Positions 17,740 to 28,861 are shown, counted from the stretch's first letter. The stretch: 64,000 bases of DNA from Erwinia sp. E_sp_B01_1 (GCF_036865545.1 NZ_CP142208.1:124001-188000); one strand, 5' to 3'. Numbers and translations are program-made. The notes: a model not told the origin generated them from the sequence alone.

Positions 17740-20040
17740 ATGATGACGAAAAAATCAGGTTGGTTAACCGCATTACTGCTGGGTGTTTTACCCCTGGCTC
17801 AGGCTGCGCCAGACAATTCTACGCTGCCAGGGGCTGGCACTGAGGCCCGGCAGGTTAAGCCGGACATTGATCCCGCTGCGCCCGTGCGTGATATTTCCTC
17901 GGCCTTTGCCCGGATCGCTCCTCCTCCAGGCAGCTTTAATCTGCTTGGCACCCGTCCTGAGGGGCAGATAGAGTTCGGGGTGCGCAGTGATGAAGTGGTG
18001 ACCCGGGCGATGCTGAACCTCACCTTCCGTCCATCGCCTTCGCTAATCCCTGCGCTGTCGCATCTTAAAGTTTTTCTTAATGATGAACTGGTGGGCGTGG
18101 TGACGATTGCACCTGAGCAGCTGGGGAAAAATAACCAGGTGCAGGTGCCGATCGATCCGCGCTTTATCGGTGACTTCAACCGCATCCGTCTGGAGCTGGT
18201 CGGGCATTATGCCAATATCTGTGAGAATCCGGCTAACAGTGCCATCTGGCTGGATATTGGCAAGGAGAGCACGCTGGATCTCTCGCTGCAAAAGCTGGCG
18301 GTGAAGGACGATCTCTCTGACTTCCCTGAACCCTTCTTTGATACGCGTGATAATCGTCCCCTGACGCTGCCGGTGGTTTTTGCCAGCGCCCCTGGTCCAG
18401 CCCAGCAGCAGGCTGCGGCCGTGCTGGCCTCCTGGTTTGGCACCAAAGCCGACTGGCGCGGACAGACTTTCCCGGTGCTCTACAACCAGCTACCGCAGCA
18501 GCAGCATGCGGTGGTCTTTGCGACCAACAGCCGCCGTCCTGATTTTCTGAAGGATCTGCCGCCGGTCGACAAACCCACGGTGGAGATAGTCGACCAGCCG
18601 GATAACCCTTATCAAAAAATGTTGCTGATCCTGGGCCGCGATGACAAAGATCTGCTGACGGCCGCGCAGGGGATAGCCCAGGGGCAATTGCTGCTGCGCG
18701 GTCAGGTTTCCACCATCGACAGCCTGAAAGAGCTGGAACCCCGCGAGCCTTACGATGCGCCAAACTGGGTGCGGACCGATCGCGCCACCACCTTTGCCGA
18801 ACTGCAACAGTTTGAGGGGCAGTTTCAGGCCAGTGGTATGCAGCCTTATCCGATTGGGCTGACGATGAAACTGCCGCCGGATCTCTTCCTGGTCCGCGCC
18901 CGCGGGATAGATATGGACATCAAGTATCGCTACACCTCGCCAGTACAGGATGATGGCTCGCGGCTTGCGGTCAGCCTCAATGACCAGTTTGTGCAGGATT
19001 ACGCGCTGACCAACAAGCGTCAGCAGGGCAACCAGCTGCTGCGGATCCCACTGGTGCAGGGGTTGCTGGATGGCGGTACCCAGCTGACTATTCCGGCGTT
19101 AAGGCTGGGGGTGGTTAATCAGCTGAGGTTTGATTTTGATTACGCCAGCACCTTTATTGGCGGAGCTTATAACGACAAAACCAGCGAGGGCCGCTGTGAA
19201 ACCGTGCTGCCCGTGACCAACCATGTGGTGATTGACGGTAACTCGACGATCAATCTGTCCGGCTATCGTCACTATATGGAGATGCCTTCGCTGGGGGCCT
19301 TTGCCAGCGCCGGTTTCCCGTTCAGCCGCAATGCGGACCTGGCGCAAACGCTGGTGCTGGTCAGCCCTCATCCGGAACCAGGCAAGGTCACGGCGCTGTT
19401 GGATGCGCTGGGCAATGTCTCTGCGCAGACAGGCTATCCTGCCCTGAAAGTGCAGATCACGGATGACTGGAGCAGGGCGAAAGAGAGCGATGCCGACCTG
19501 TTGATGATCGGCACGCTTCCCTCCCAGCTAAAGGAAGATGACAAAATCAACCTGCTGGTAGAGGCGGCTAAAAGCTGGGTCAATAAGCCTAACCGACAGA
19601 CTGCCTTCTCCAGCGGCATGAACTTACCGGACGATCGCCGGGCAGAAAGCCAGACGACGATCAGTTCAGCAGGGCCGATGGCGGCGCTGGTCGGATTCCA
19701 GTCTCCTTTCTATCCGCAACGCAGCGTGGTCGCTCTGCTGGCCGACAGCCCGCGAGCCTGGGAACTGTTAAACGGCGCGCTTACCGACAGCGGTAAACGT
19801 GCCGCTATCTTCGGCTCCGCCTCCATTATTCGTGAATCCGGCGTCAACAGTTTGCGGGTGGGCGACACCTACTGGGTCGGTCATCTTCCGTGGTGGGAGC
19901 GGCTGTGGAATGCGCTGGCAACTCACCCGGTATTGCTGGCTGTTTTTGCCGCTGTGGTGGTGATCCTGTTTGGCCTGCTGGTCTGGCGACTGATGCGCCG
20001 CGTAAGCCGCCATCGTCTGGGCGATGAGGATGACGAGTAG
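17740..20040 (+). CDS. bcsB: cellulose synthase periplasmic subunit BcsB, second copy
   Basis: The 766-residue BcsB has a signal peptide (GWLTALLLGVLPLAQAA), two carbohydrate-binding/flavodoxin-like repeats and a C-terminal membrane helix (HPVLLAVFAAVVVILFGLLV) with a basic and acidic tail. Family motifs include SFNLLGTRPEG, RPLTLPVVFASAP, YRHYMEMPSLGAFASAGFPF and SPFYPQRSVVALL. The start ATG 17740 (a second ATG follows directly) is preceded by GATGAAGAG. The TAG stop overlaps the GTG start of bcsC. It anchors BcsA and leads the glucan to BcsC. Confidence 0.95.
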   Translation: MMTKKSGWLTALLLGVLPLAQAAPDNSTLPGAGTEARQVKPDIDPAAPVRDISSAFARIAPPPGSFNLLGTRPEGQIEFGVRSDEVVTRAMLNLTFRPSPSLIPALSHLKVFLNDELVGVVTIAPEQLGKNNQVQVPIDPRFIGDFNRIRLELVGHYANICENPANSAIWLDIGKESTLDLSLQKLAVKDDLSDFPEPFFDTRDNRPLTLPVVFASAPGPAQQQAAAVLASWFGTKADWRGQTFPVLYNQLPQQQHAVVFATNSRRPDFLKDLPPVDKPTVEIVDQPDNPYQKMLLILGRDDKDLLTAAQGIAQGQLLLRGQVSTIDSLKELEPREPYDAPNWVRTDRATTFAELQQFEGQFQASGMQPYPIGLTMKLPPDLFLVRARGIDMDIKYRYTSPVQDDGSRLAVSLNDQFVQDYALTNKRQQGNQLLRIPLVQGLLDGGTQLTIPALRLGVVNQLRFDFDYASTFIGGAYNDKTSEGRCETVLPVTNHVVIDGNSTINLSGYRHYMEMPSLGAFASAGFPFSRNADLAQTLVLVSPHPEPGKVTALLDALGNVSAQTGYPALKVQITDDWSRAKESDADLLMIGTLPSQLKEDDKINLLVEAAKSWVNKPNRQTAFSSGMNLPDDRRAESQTTISSAGPMAALVGFQSPFYPQRSVVALLADSPRAWELLNGALTDSGKRAAIFGSASIIRESGVNSLRVGDTYWVGHLPWWERLWNALATHPVLLAVFAAVVVILFGLLVWRLMRRVSRHRLGDEDDE

Positions 20041-23000
20041 TGAAACGTTCATTGCTCAGCCTGCTGGTGCTGATGTCCCTGAGCAGCACGGCGCTGGCTG
20101 CCCCTGCCGACGGCCAGGTTGAGCCGGTCGACTGGCTGCTGCAACAGGTCAGGATTGGCGAAGCCACCAATAAATATGATCTGGTCAGCCAGTCGCTGTA
20201 CCGGCTGGAAAAAATTGCGCCGGATAATCCGCAGGTGCTGGCGGCGCAAATCCGGCTGGCGCTGCATCAGGGCGAGCAGGACAAAGCCCGCCAGCTGATG
20301 GCGGCGCTGAAAAAATCCTCGCCCGACTCGCTGGCAACCCGTCAGGCCGAAGCCAGCCTGCTGCTGCTTTCCGATGCCGGAAGGCAACAGTTGCAGCAGG
20401 CGCGTCTGTTGGCCACTTCCGGGCGGCTTGAAGAGGCGCGCACTGCCTACGATAAGCAGTTTAACGGGGTGTTTCCTTCCGGCGAAATTGCGCTGGAATA
20501 CTGGCGTCTGGTGGCCCGCCTGCCGGGACAGGAGGATCGGGCGCTGGCAGCACTTCAGGCGCTGGATCGCGATGCACCGGGCAGCATCAACGTGCGGATG
20601 GCGATCGCCCAGATGGAGCTGAGCCGTGATAACCAGGCCGCTGCGGTTAAGCAGTTGCAGGCGGTGGCGGTCGATCCTGCTGGCCGGGTTCAGGCTGCTG
20701 AACTGTGGCTGAGCAACATCAAGTCGCAGCCCGTCACGCCGCAAAGCGTGGCACAGCTGAAAACCTATCTCGCCACTTTTACCAGTGACAAGCCTCAGTC
20801 AGATGGCCTTGTTGAACTGGCACGCCAGCAAAAAATGCTGGCCGATCCCGCTTATCAGCAGCGTTTGCGCGGATTAGCGATGATCGACAAGGGCCAAAGT
20901 ACCGCGGCTATCCCGGCGCTTCGGGCGGCGTTGAAAGCCACGCCGGACGATCCGGATTTGCTCGGCGCAATGGGACAGGCGCTGGCCAGAGCCAATAATC
21001 GTGAAGCGGCCACTGGCTTTTTCCAGCGGGCGATTGTGGCGGATGCGCAGGGCACCGACATTGCCAAATGGCGCAGCCTGTTGCAGTCAAACCAGTACTG
21101 GCTGGCGATTGCTCAGGGAGATAAAGCGCTGGCGGCTGGCGATCCCGCTCAGGCGAGCCGTCACTATCAGCTCGCCCGCAGCCTGGATAACAGTGATGGG
21201 TATGCGCTGGTAGGGCTGGGAGATGTGGCCCTGGCGCAGAAGAATGAAGCCGTGGCGGAAGAGCAGTACCGGCGCGCGCTGCGGGTTGAACCCGGCAACA
21301 CTACGGCCACCCGTCGGCTGGCAACGCTTTATCAGCAGCAGTCGCCGCAGAAGGCGATGGCCTTTATCAACGGGCTGCCTGCCGCGCAGAAACGCTCGCT
21401 GGGCGATACTCTGACGGCTTTGCGCAGCAATGCGCTCAGCGCCGAAGCGGATAAGCTGGCGGAGGCGGGAAGCTGGCCGCAGGCGGCGGAAAAATACCGT
21501 CAGGCGTTGCAGGCCTCGCCGCAGGATGTCTGGCTAAACTACCGCCTGGCGGGTGCGCTGCGTCAGGCAGGCCAGCCACAGGAAGCCGACAGGCAGATGC
21601 AGGCGATGGCCCGTCAGCAGCCGGATGTGCCTGCTCAGGTATACGCCAGTGCTTTGTATCTTTCGGGCAGCGGCAGGCCCGATCGGGCGCTGGATCAACT
21701 CCATTCGTTGCCGGAAGAAAAAGAGATCGGAACATCAAAGATCTTACTGCCCGGCTGGAGACCGATCGGGTTAATGCCCGCGCCGAAGCCAGCCTGGACA
21801 GGATTGAAGCGCTGGTGGCAGAAAATCAGCCTGTCGAAGCCCGCAGGCTGATGCAGGCGCTGCCACCGGAAGTCGCCACGCAAAGCGTGAACACTGGCCG
21901 CCGGGTGGCGAATGCCTGGCAGTCAGTGGGCGATGCGCAACGGGCAGCGGCGATCTATCAACAGTTGAAACCCCAGGCTGCGAAAGAAGCCCCTTCGCAA
22001 AGTAGCGCACTGGTGTTCCGCGATGCGGCCCGGCTGGAAGCGTCACAGCATCAGCCCGAGGCGGCACAGGCCGATTACAGCCAGGCGATGGTCGCCAGCG
22101 GTATCACCCCAACCCTGCCAGAAAATAACCTCCGCTACAGCCTGCTGACCCGCAACGATAAGCGGGATGACTGGCTGAAGCGGGGCATTCGCAGTGATGC
22201 GGCCGATCTCTACCGCCAGCAGGACACCACCCTGACGCTGGAGGAGGATTACTCCCGCAATAAAGGCACCGGCGGCGTGTCGGATTTCACGGCGCACACC
22301 ACCATGATGGAAGTCGAAACGCCGTTTGCCGCGGGCAAAAGTTTTCTGCGGGTGGATAACGTAGATGTCTCAGCCGGAACCTTCTCCCGTAACAGCAGCG
22401 GCAATATTGATGAAAACTTTGGCACCTGCGCCAACGATGATGCGGCCTGTAGCCGGGATTACCGTCAGCATCAGAACGGCACCAGCGTCGGGCTGGGTTA
22501 CCGCAGCGATAAATGGTCAGCCGATCTGGGCACCACGCCGCTGGGGTTTGCGGTCACTAACTGGGTAGGCGGCGTCAGCTGGAATACTGATGTAAAAGAT
22601 CTGGGCGTTTCACTGACCGCTTCAAGGCGGCCTATTTCCAGCTCATTGCTTTCTTATGCTGGCGCTCAGGATCCCAATCTGGCCAGCGGCAAAACCTGGG
22701 GCGGCGTGGTTGCTACTGGTGCAGCCATTGGTCTGAGCTATGACCAGGGCAACGCCAACGGCGTCTGGGCCGATATCAGCGCGCACCAGATCACGGGTGA
22801 AAACGTGGCGGATAACTCGCGCGAACGGCTGATGGCGGGCTATTACTACAAGCTGCTCAACGAGGATAACCGGCGGGCAACCATTGGCCTCAACGGCATG
22901 CTCTGGCATTACGCCAAAGACCTGAGTGATTACTCACTTGGGCAGGGGGGCTACTACAGCCCGCAAAGTTATACCTCGCTGTCGGTGCCGGTTACCTGGC

Positions 23001-23344
23001 GTCAACGCACCGAAAACTGGTCTTACGATCTGGGTGCTTCTGTCTCGTGGTCTCATTCAAAAACCAGCGGAGAATCACGCTATCCGCTAAGTTTCGGTTC
23101 GCTCACCGCCAATAACCCGAAAAGCAGCGACAGCAGCAGCAGTGGCTTTGGCTACACGCTACGGGCGGTGATTGAACGCAGGCTCACCGCCCACTGGACG
23201 CTGGGGGCCGGTGTGGATATTCAGGAAGCCAAAGATTACACGCCAAGCCACGGATTGATTTACGCCCGCTACTCAATGGCAGGCTGGGAAGGCGACCTGG
23301 ATATGCCACCACAGCCGTTAACGCCTTACGCAGACTTCAAATAG
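20040..23344 (+). pseudogene. bcsC: cellulose export protein BcsC, second copy, frameshifted in this sequence
   Basis: The first frame (GTG 20040 to about 21718) gives a signal peptide (SLLVLMSLSSTALAA) and TPR repeats. The second frame (from about 21718 to 23344) continues TPRs (DRNIKDLTARLETD, ALVAENQPVEARRLM) and then the C-terminal beta-barrel, including SVGLGYRSDKWSADLGTTPL and GQGGYYSPQSYTSL. The frames meet at five A (21718-21722); six A would restore one reading frame of about 1101 residues, near the E. coli length of 1157. No other lesion is seen. The shift may be a real mutation or an error. If real, export by the second synthase could fall to the first BcsC. Confidence 0.9.
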
Positions 23345-23418
23345 TCCGTAAGCCGGGGGGAATTTTACCCTATCCCGCTCAGAAAGCGCCTAATCAGCAG
23401 GTTAGCGGATCGCGGTGC

Positions 23419-23446
23419 TTAACAAGCGGCCACCATAAGATATACT
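23419..23446 (+). promoter_or_regulatory. sigma-70 promoter for pdeK
   Basis: TTAACA at 23419-23424, a 16-base spacer and TATACT at 23441-23446 form a good promoter 52 bases before the TTG start of pdeK. It suggests that pdeK is transcribed separately from bcsC. Confidence 0.6.
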
Positions 23447-23498
23447 CAGGGCAGTTTTGCTGCCCCCGGTGGCAGCATCCAGTGATTCGGAGAACAGC

Positions 23499-25502
23499 TT
23501 GCGTGTCAGTCGTTCATTAACAATAAAACAGATGGCAACGGTGTCAGGCGTGGCTGCCGTAACCATCTCGATTTTTATTGTCATTCAGCTTTTCCACTTT
23601 GTGCAGCAGCGCAGGGTGGATTATGCCCAGCAGATGGAAAATGTCGCCCATACCGTGCGGCAACCTTTATCCCAGGCGGTATTAAAAGCGGATATTCCCC
23701 AGGCGGAACTTATCCTTAATTCACTGAAGCCGGCGGGCATTCTGGCGCGAGCTGAAGTGGTGCTGCCCAACGGCTTACAGGCTCTGCATACGGACTTTGA
23801 GCCGGAAAAGCCGGTGCCGGACTTTATCGCCAGGCTGTTTGAACTGCCGGTAAAAATTACCGTTCCGCTCTACTCTCTGGAGCCTGCCAATCCCAAGCCG
23901 CTGGCCCTGCTGGTCTTGCAGGCCGACTCCTGGCGGGTCTATCAGTTTATCCTCAGCGCGCTGTCGACCATGGTGACCACCTACCTGCTGCTGGCCCTGA
24001 TCCTGTCGGTGGCTATCAGCTGGTGCATAAATAAGCTGATAGTTCGTCCGCTGCGGCGCATTGCCACTGAGCTACAGGATTTGCCTCCCCAGAAAGCCAT
24101 CTCTCACCAGCTTGCGCTGCCGGATCGCCATCGTGACGATGAGCTGGGCATGCTGATCCGCAGCTATAACCGTAATCAGCAGGTGCTGGAAGCGGTACAT
24201 GACGAGATGAGCAGGCAGACTACGCGATTTAAGCTGACCAATCTGCCCAACCAGACGCTGTTCCTGGCCCTGCTGGAGCAGCATCTGAACTCCATTCCCA
24301 CTGATGAAAATTTCAGCGTGATGGTGCTGCGTATTGAAACACTGCTGGAAACCAATGGCGTGGTGATGGACGAGCAGCGGGATGCGCTGCTGCTGACCCT
24401 GCTAGAGAAAATCCGTCACTGCACTGACAGCCAGACGGTGCTGGGCCAGTTATCCGGCAATGATTTTGTGCTGCTGGTGAAACGGGCTAACAAGCCCTTC
24501 CGGGCTATAAGGCTGGCCCGCCTGTTGCTGATGCGTCTTAATCAGCCCGTGGCGCTACAGACTATGCAACTCAGGCCTAACGTCAGTATTGGTCTGGCGC
24601 AACGTGAGGATAGCGATCTCACCGCACAGGATTTACTGAGCCGTGCCGCTTCCGCCATGATGTCTGCCCGTCTTGAGGGCAAAAACCAGATCCTGTTCTT
24701 TGACCCGGCGATGATGGAGCGGGCGCATAAACGCCTGACTCAGGAACACGATATTTTGCAGGGGCTGGCAGAAGAGCAGTTTGCCCTCTACCTGCAACCG
24801 CAGATTGATATGCGCAACGGCAGGCTGGTCGGTGCGGAAGCCCTGCTGAGGATGCGCCAGCCGGACGGGAGCTGGGCATTGCCGGAAGACCTGATCGTTA
24901 ACGCTGAGGAAATCGGCGTGATCGGGGCGCTGGGGCGCTGGGTGTTTGAAGAGTCCTGCCGGGTGCTGGCAACCTGGCAAAAGCAGGGGATTCATCTGAC
25001 GCTCAGCGTCAATCTCTCTGCGGTTCAACTGCGCGAGCCGGATATGGTGGCGCATCTGCAGGACCTGATTCACCGCCACCGTATCTCACCAGGCAGCCTG
25101 ATGCTGGAGATCACCGAAACGGCGCAGGTTGGCGAGCCTGAACAGGCACTGAAATTGTTAAGCGAGCTACAGAAAGTGGGTGTCTCCGTCGCGCTGGATG
25201 ATTTTGGTATGGGCTACGCGAACCTGAACTGGCTCAGCCAGTTTAAATCCCTGCCCATCAGCAAGCTGAAGATGGATCGCAGTTTCGTCGCTGTGTTGCC
25301 TGACGATGACACTATGGTACGCATCGTTGCCGCTATCGCGGAGATCATCAAACTGGATGTGATCGCCGAGGGCGTGGAAACCAGTCAGCAACGGGACTGG
25401 CTGCTGGCACGCGGCATCCATATTGGTCAGGGCTACCTCTATTCTGAAGCGCTTCCCCTGATGCTGTTTAATAAAAAATACCTGGAATCCTTTACACAAT
25501 AA
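23499..25502 (+). CDS. pdeK: c-di-GMP phosphodiesterase PdeK/HmsP-like (degenerate GGDEF + EAL)
   Basis: Inner-membrane regulator that degrades c-di-GMP, lowering biofilm and cellulose production. From TTG 23499 it has 667 residues: two membrane helices (near residues 10-30 and 155-180) around a periplasmic part, a HAMP-like segment, a GGDEF domain and an EAL domain. The GGDEF site is degenerate (LSGNDFVLLV), so no cyclase activity is expected. The EAL domain keeps EALLR, LDDFGMGYANL and EGVET. I chose TTG because the HmsP family starts RVSRSLTIKQM and GGAGA precedes it; an in-frame TTG 23457 would add an unrelated lead. Its position next to bcsC is as in E. coli yhjK. Confidence 0.92.
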   Translation: MRVSRSLTIKQMATVSGVAAVTISIFIVIQLFHFVQQRRVDYAQQMENVAHTVRQPLSQAVLKADIPQAELILNSLKPAGILARAEVVLPNGLQALHTDFEPEKPVPDFIARLFELPVKITVPLYSLEPANPKPLALLVLQADSWRVYQFILSALSTMVTTYLLLALILSVAISWCINKLIVRPLRRIATELQDLPPQKAISHQLALPDRHRDDELGMLIRSYNRNQQVLEAVHDEMSRQTTRFKLTNLPNQTLFLALLEQHLNSIPTDENFSVMVLRIETLLETNGVVMDEQRDALLLTLLEKIRHCTDSQTVLGQLSGNDFVLLVKRANKPFRAIRLARLLLMRLNQPVALQTMQLRPNVSIGLAQREDSDLTAQDLLSRAASAMMSARLEGKNQILFFDPAMMERAHKRLTQEHDILQGLAEEQFALYLQPQIDMRNGRLVGAEALLRMRQPDGSWALPEDLIVNAEEIGVIGALGRWVFEESCRVLATWQKQGIHLTLSVNLSAVQLREPDMVAHLQDLIHRHRISPGSLMLEITETAQVGEPEQALKLLSELQKVGVSVALDDFGMGYANLNWLSQFKSLPISKLKMDRSFVAVLPDDDTMVRIVAAIAEIIKLDVIAEGVETSQQRDWLLARGIHIGQGYLYSEALPLMLFNKKYLESFTQ

Positions 25503-25713
25503 AACCTTACCGGCAGGGATAATCGCTGGTGGTAGCAATCCTTAAGCCAAATGCCGATTGCTGATGTGATTCAGCTCATAAATTGACGTGCTGGCGGGAC
25601 GCTGAATGTGTCAACTTATATCAATCCCGTTAACGTAGTGTTATTTTCGCGCTGAAGCATGATTATAACTCCAGCGAATTCACCCGCCATCCAGGCCGTT
25701 ACCGGACATTTTT

Positions 25714-27000
25714 ATGAAAACTTCCCTGTTTAAAAGCCTTTATTTCCAGGTGTTAACAGCTATCGCCGTGGGCGTGCTGTTAGGGCATTTCTATCCCGAG
25801 ATAGGTGCCCAGATGAAACCCCTGGGCGATGCCTTCGTTAAGCTGATCAAGATGATCATCGCGCCCGTTATTTTCTGTACCGTGGTAACAGGGATTGCCG
25901 GTATGGAAAGCATGAAAGCCGTAGGCCGTACCGGTGCCGTGGCGCTGCTCTATTTTGAAATTGTCAGTACCGTTGCCCTGATCATTGGTCTGGTGGTGGT
26001 CAACGTGCTGCAGCCTGGCGTGGGGATGAACATTGACCCGGCCACGCTGGATGCCAAAGCGGTGGCGGTGTATGCCCAGCAGGCTGAGCAGCAGGGCGTG
26101 GTGGCATTCCTGTTAGATGTTATTCCAAACAGCGTGATCGGGGCCTTTGCCAGCGGCAATATTCTTCAGGTGCTGCTGTTCGCTATCCTGTTTGGTTTTG
26201 CCCTGCATCGCATGGGTGATAAAGGAACGCTGGTCTTTAACTTTATCGACAGCTTCTCCAAAGTGATTTTCGGCATCATCAACATGATCATGCGTCTGGC
26301 ACCGATTGGCGCCTTCGGGGCCATGGCCTTTACCATCGGTAAATATGGTGTGGGATCGCTGGTCCAACTGGGGCAGCTGATTATCTGCTTCTATATCACC
26401 TGTCTGCTGTTTGTGATCGTGGTGCTGGGACTGATTGCCCGCGTGGTGGGCTTCAACATCTTCAAATTCATCGCCTACATCAAGGAAGAGCTGCTGATTG
26501 TGCTGGGCACTTCCTCTTCGGAATCGGCGCTGCCTCGCATGCTCGATAAGATGGAGAAGCTGGGCTGTAAAAAATCGGTGGTGGGGCTGGTTATCCCAAC
26601 CGGCTATTCGTTCAACCTGGATGGCACCTCGATATACCTGACCATGGCGGCAGTATTTATTGCTCAGGCCACCAATGCGCATATGGATATCTGGCATCAG
26701 ATCACCCTGCTGGTGGTGCTGCTGCTCTCCTCTAAAGGCGCGGCAGGGGTTACAGGCAGTGGATTCATCGTGCTGGCGGCAACGCTCTCTGCCGTTGGCC
26801 ACCTGCCGGTGGCGGGTCTGGCGCTGATCCTCGGGATTGACCGCTTTATGTCTGAAGCGCGCGCGCTGACCAACCTGGTCGGTAACGGCGTGGCTACCGT
26901 TGTGGTAGCGAAGTGGGTGGGCCAGCTGGATGAAAAACAACTTAAGGAGACGCTAACAGCGGGAAAAAAGGCAAAAAAGCTGCCTGATACGCCGGTATAA
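25714..27000 (+). CDS. dctA: C4-dicarboxylate:H+ symporter DctA
   Basis: The 428-residue protein of the DAACS family imports succinate, fumarate, malate and related dicarboxylates across the inner membrane. It starts [20 protein letters not shown] and has about eight membrane helices. Signature parts are the serine-rich loop [14 protein letters not shown], the NLDGTSIYL motif, [13 protein letters not shown] and [16 protein letters not shown]. Length matches E. coli DctA (428). The position between pdeK and yhjJ is conserved with E. coli. The 5' gap of about 210 bases must hold its promoter; I did not find a convincing CRP site there. Confidence 0.96.
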   Translation: MKTSLFKSLYFQVLTAIAVGVLLGHFYPEIGAQMKPLGDAFVKLIKMIIAPVIFCTVVTGIAGMESMKAVGRTGAVALLYFEIVSTVALIIGLVVVNVLQPGVGMNIDPATLDAKAVAVYAQQAEQQGVVAFLLDVIPNSVIGAFASGNILQVLLFAILFGFALHRMGDKGTLVFNFIDSFSKVIFGIINMIMRLAPIGAFGAMAFTIGKYGVGSLVQLGQLIICFYITCLLFVIVVLGLIARVVGFNIFKFIAYIKEELLIVLGTSSSESALPRMLDKMEKLGCKKSVVGLVIPTGYSFNLDGTSIYLTMAAVFIAQATNAHMDIWHQITLLVVLLLSSKGAAGVTGSGFIVLAATLSAVGHLPVAGLALILGIDRFMSEARALTNLVGNGVATVVVAKWVGQLDEKQLKETLTAGKKAKKLPDTPV

Positions 27001-27026
27001 GCGTTTATTTTACTTAAAACCCTCCG

Positions 27027-27063
27027 AAATGCCCGCCGCGACTTGCCCTCGCGGCGGGCATTT
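27027..27063 (+). terminator. terminator after dctA
   Basis: A perfect 15-bp stem, beginning AAATGCCCGCCGCGA and closing TCGCGGCGGGCATTT, with a seven-base loop. The T-run after it is short, but stem strength makes termination likely. Confidence 0.8.
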
Positions 27064-27246
27064 GCATAATAACCCCCAGAGATTTTAATCATTTTTCACT
27101 TCAGGGTGGGACATCCCCGCCATCGCGTGGTCTAAGAAGCTGTTCCGTTAAAAAACAGCGGCTTCTCTGAGTTATCCTCCCGTCGATAGCAGCAGGCCGT
27201 AGATCGCCAGTGATTTTTTTTGGTTTGTGATTTAGTAGGGGTTCAC

Positions 27247-28743
27247 ATGCAGGGCACCAGAATTCTTCTTTTGGTCGGTGGAATATTGCTGGCCGCCGCC
27301 AGCAGCACTGTTCAGGCTGAAACACTCCAACCCGATCCCGCCTGGCAGCAAGGGAAACTGGATAACGGTTTCAGCTGGCAGGTTTTGACAACGCCTCAGC
27401 GTCCCAGCGATCGCGTTGAAGTTCGCTTACTGGTTAACACAGGTTCGCTGGTGGAAAATACCCAGCAGGCCGGTTACAGCCATTTATTGCCGCGTATGGC
27501 CCTGGTGCACAACGCGAAACTTGATCCTGCCCAACAGCGCTCGCTGTGGCAGCAAAGCATCGATCCCGATCGTCCACAGCCGCCCGCTCTGACCTCTTAC
27601 GATTTCACGCTTTATACGCTCAGCCTGCCGAATAACCGGCCTGAGATGGTGAAAGAAGCGTTGAACTGGCTGGCGGCAACTGCCGGTGATATGAGCATCA
27701 ACGAGCAGACAGTGAACGCCGCGCTGAGTGCGGATGATCCGATAGCGACCTGGCCTGCCAACCCTCAGGATGTCTGGTGGCGCTATCGCCTGAAAGGCTC
27801 AACGCTGTTGGGACACGATCCGGCTGCGCCTGCCAATGCCCCTGTGGACATGGAAAAGCTCAAGGCGTTCTATAAGCAATGGTACACCCCGGATGCCATG
27901 ACTCTGATGGTGGTAGGCAATGTGGACAGCCGCGGACTGGTAGAGCAGATCAACAAGACCTTCTCTCCGCTGGAAGGCAAGCGTGATTCGCCTTCGCCAA
28001 TGCCCACGCTGTCGCCGTTGCCGCCTCAGCCCGTCAATCTGGTGAACAATAATCTGACCCAGGATCGCCTGTCGCTGGTGTGGGATACCCCCTGGCAGCC
28101 GATCCGTGATTCGCAGAATCTGCAACGTTACTGGCAGAGCGATCTGGCAAGGGAGGCATTGTTCTGGCATGTTCAGCGCGTGCTGAGCAACAACAAAGCA
28201 CAGAAAGTGCAGGTCGGATTTGACTGCCGCGTGCTCTACCAGCGCGCCCAGTGTGCCATCAACCTGGATGCGGATAACGCCACGCTGCCAAACAACCTGA
28301 ATCTGGTGGCCCGTGAAATGGCTAACATCCGTGATAACGGTCTGCCGCAGGAAGAGTTTGATGCACTGATGGCGCAGAAGACGGCCGAGCTGAACAAGCT
28401 GTTTGCCACTTATGCCCGGACTGACACGGATGTGCTGATGAGCCAGCGTTTGCGCTCCCAGCAGAATGCGGTGGTGGATATCGCGCCTGAGCAGTATCAG
28501 AAACTGCGCCAGAGTTTCCTCTCTGGCCTGACATCACAGATGATGAATCAGGAGTTGCGTCAGCAGCTCTCTCAGGATCTGACCATGATGCTGATGCAGC
28601 CGCAGGGCGAGCAGGAAACCAACGTGAAGTCTCTGCAGGAGAGCTGGCAGAAAATCATGGTCCCGGCCCCGGCTCCCGAAGCTGCTGCCGCCGTGGATGA
28701 AACCCGTCCTGAAGTGTCAGATATTCCGGCTTCATCAAATTAA
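27247..28743 (+). CDS. yhjJ: M16-family peptidase-like periplasmic protein YhjJ, zinc motif lost
   Basis: The 498-residue protein has a signal peptide (ILLLVGGILLAAASSTVQA) and two M16 (insulinase-like) domains. In active family members the zinc site is HxxEH at the point where this protein reads GYSHLLPRMAL, so the glutamate and second histidine are absent and peptidase activity is unlikely. Other M16 features remain: FYKQWYTPDAMTLMVVGNVD and a C-terminal Ala/Pro-rich tail. Start ATG 27247 fits the signal peptide; an upstream TTG (27220) would place extra residues before it. The length equals that of E. coli YhjJ. Its function is unknown; it may be a chaperone-like or structural partner. Confidence 0.88.
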   Translation: MQGTRILLLVGGILLAAASSTVQAETLQPDPAWQQGKLDNGFSWQVLTTPQRPSDRVEVRLLVNTGSLVENTQQAGYSHLLPRMALVHNAKLDPAQQRSLWQQSIDPDRPQPPALTSYDFTLYTLSLPNNRPEMVKEALNWLAATAGDMSINEQTVNAALSADDPIATWPANPQDVWWRYRLKGSTLLGHDPAAPANAPVDMEKLKAFYKQWYTPDAMTLMVVGNVDSRGLVEQINKTFSPLEGKRDSPSPMPTLSPLPPQPVNLVNNNLTQDRLSLVWDTPWQPIRDSQNLQRYWQSDLAREALFWHVQRVLSNNKAQKVQVGFDCRVLYQRAQCAINLDADNATLPNNLNLVAREMANIRDNGLPQEEFDALMAQKTAELNKLFATYARTDTDVLMSQRLRSQQNAVVDIAPEQYQKLRQSFLSGLTSQMMNQELRQQLSQDLTMMLMQPQGEQETNVKSLQESWQKIMVPAPAPEAAAAVDETRPEVSDIPASSN

Positions 28744-28752
28744 GCCGTCAGA

Positions 28753-28785
28753 CGTTACCCGGCAGATTGTTGCTGCCGGGTAACG
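28753..28785 (+). terminator. terminator after yhjJ
   Basis: A 12-bp stem, CGTTACCCGGCA pairing with TGCCGGGTAACG, ten bases after the yhjJ stop; T-rich sequence follows about 20 bases later. Confidence 0.75.
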
Positions 28786-28861
28786 CCCTTGCTTGCTGTT
28801 CAGTTTTTTGAACAAATCCACGTTAACAGCCTTGCTGAGTACCCCATCTTTCCTGCCGGGA

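Noticed and set aside
21718..21722. Programmed frameshift in the second bcsC
   Set aside because: The site (gaa gaa aaa gag) is not a canonical X XXY YYZ heptamer, and the lesion matches the homopolymer-loss pattern of the other broken genes.
26113..26940. Reverse-strand open frame of 275 codons
   Set aside because: Antisense to dctA; composition is His/Gln-rich without any domain.
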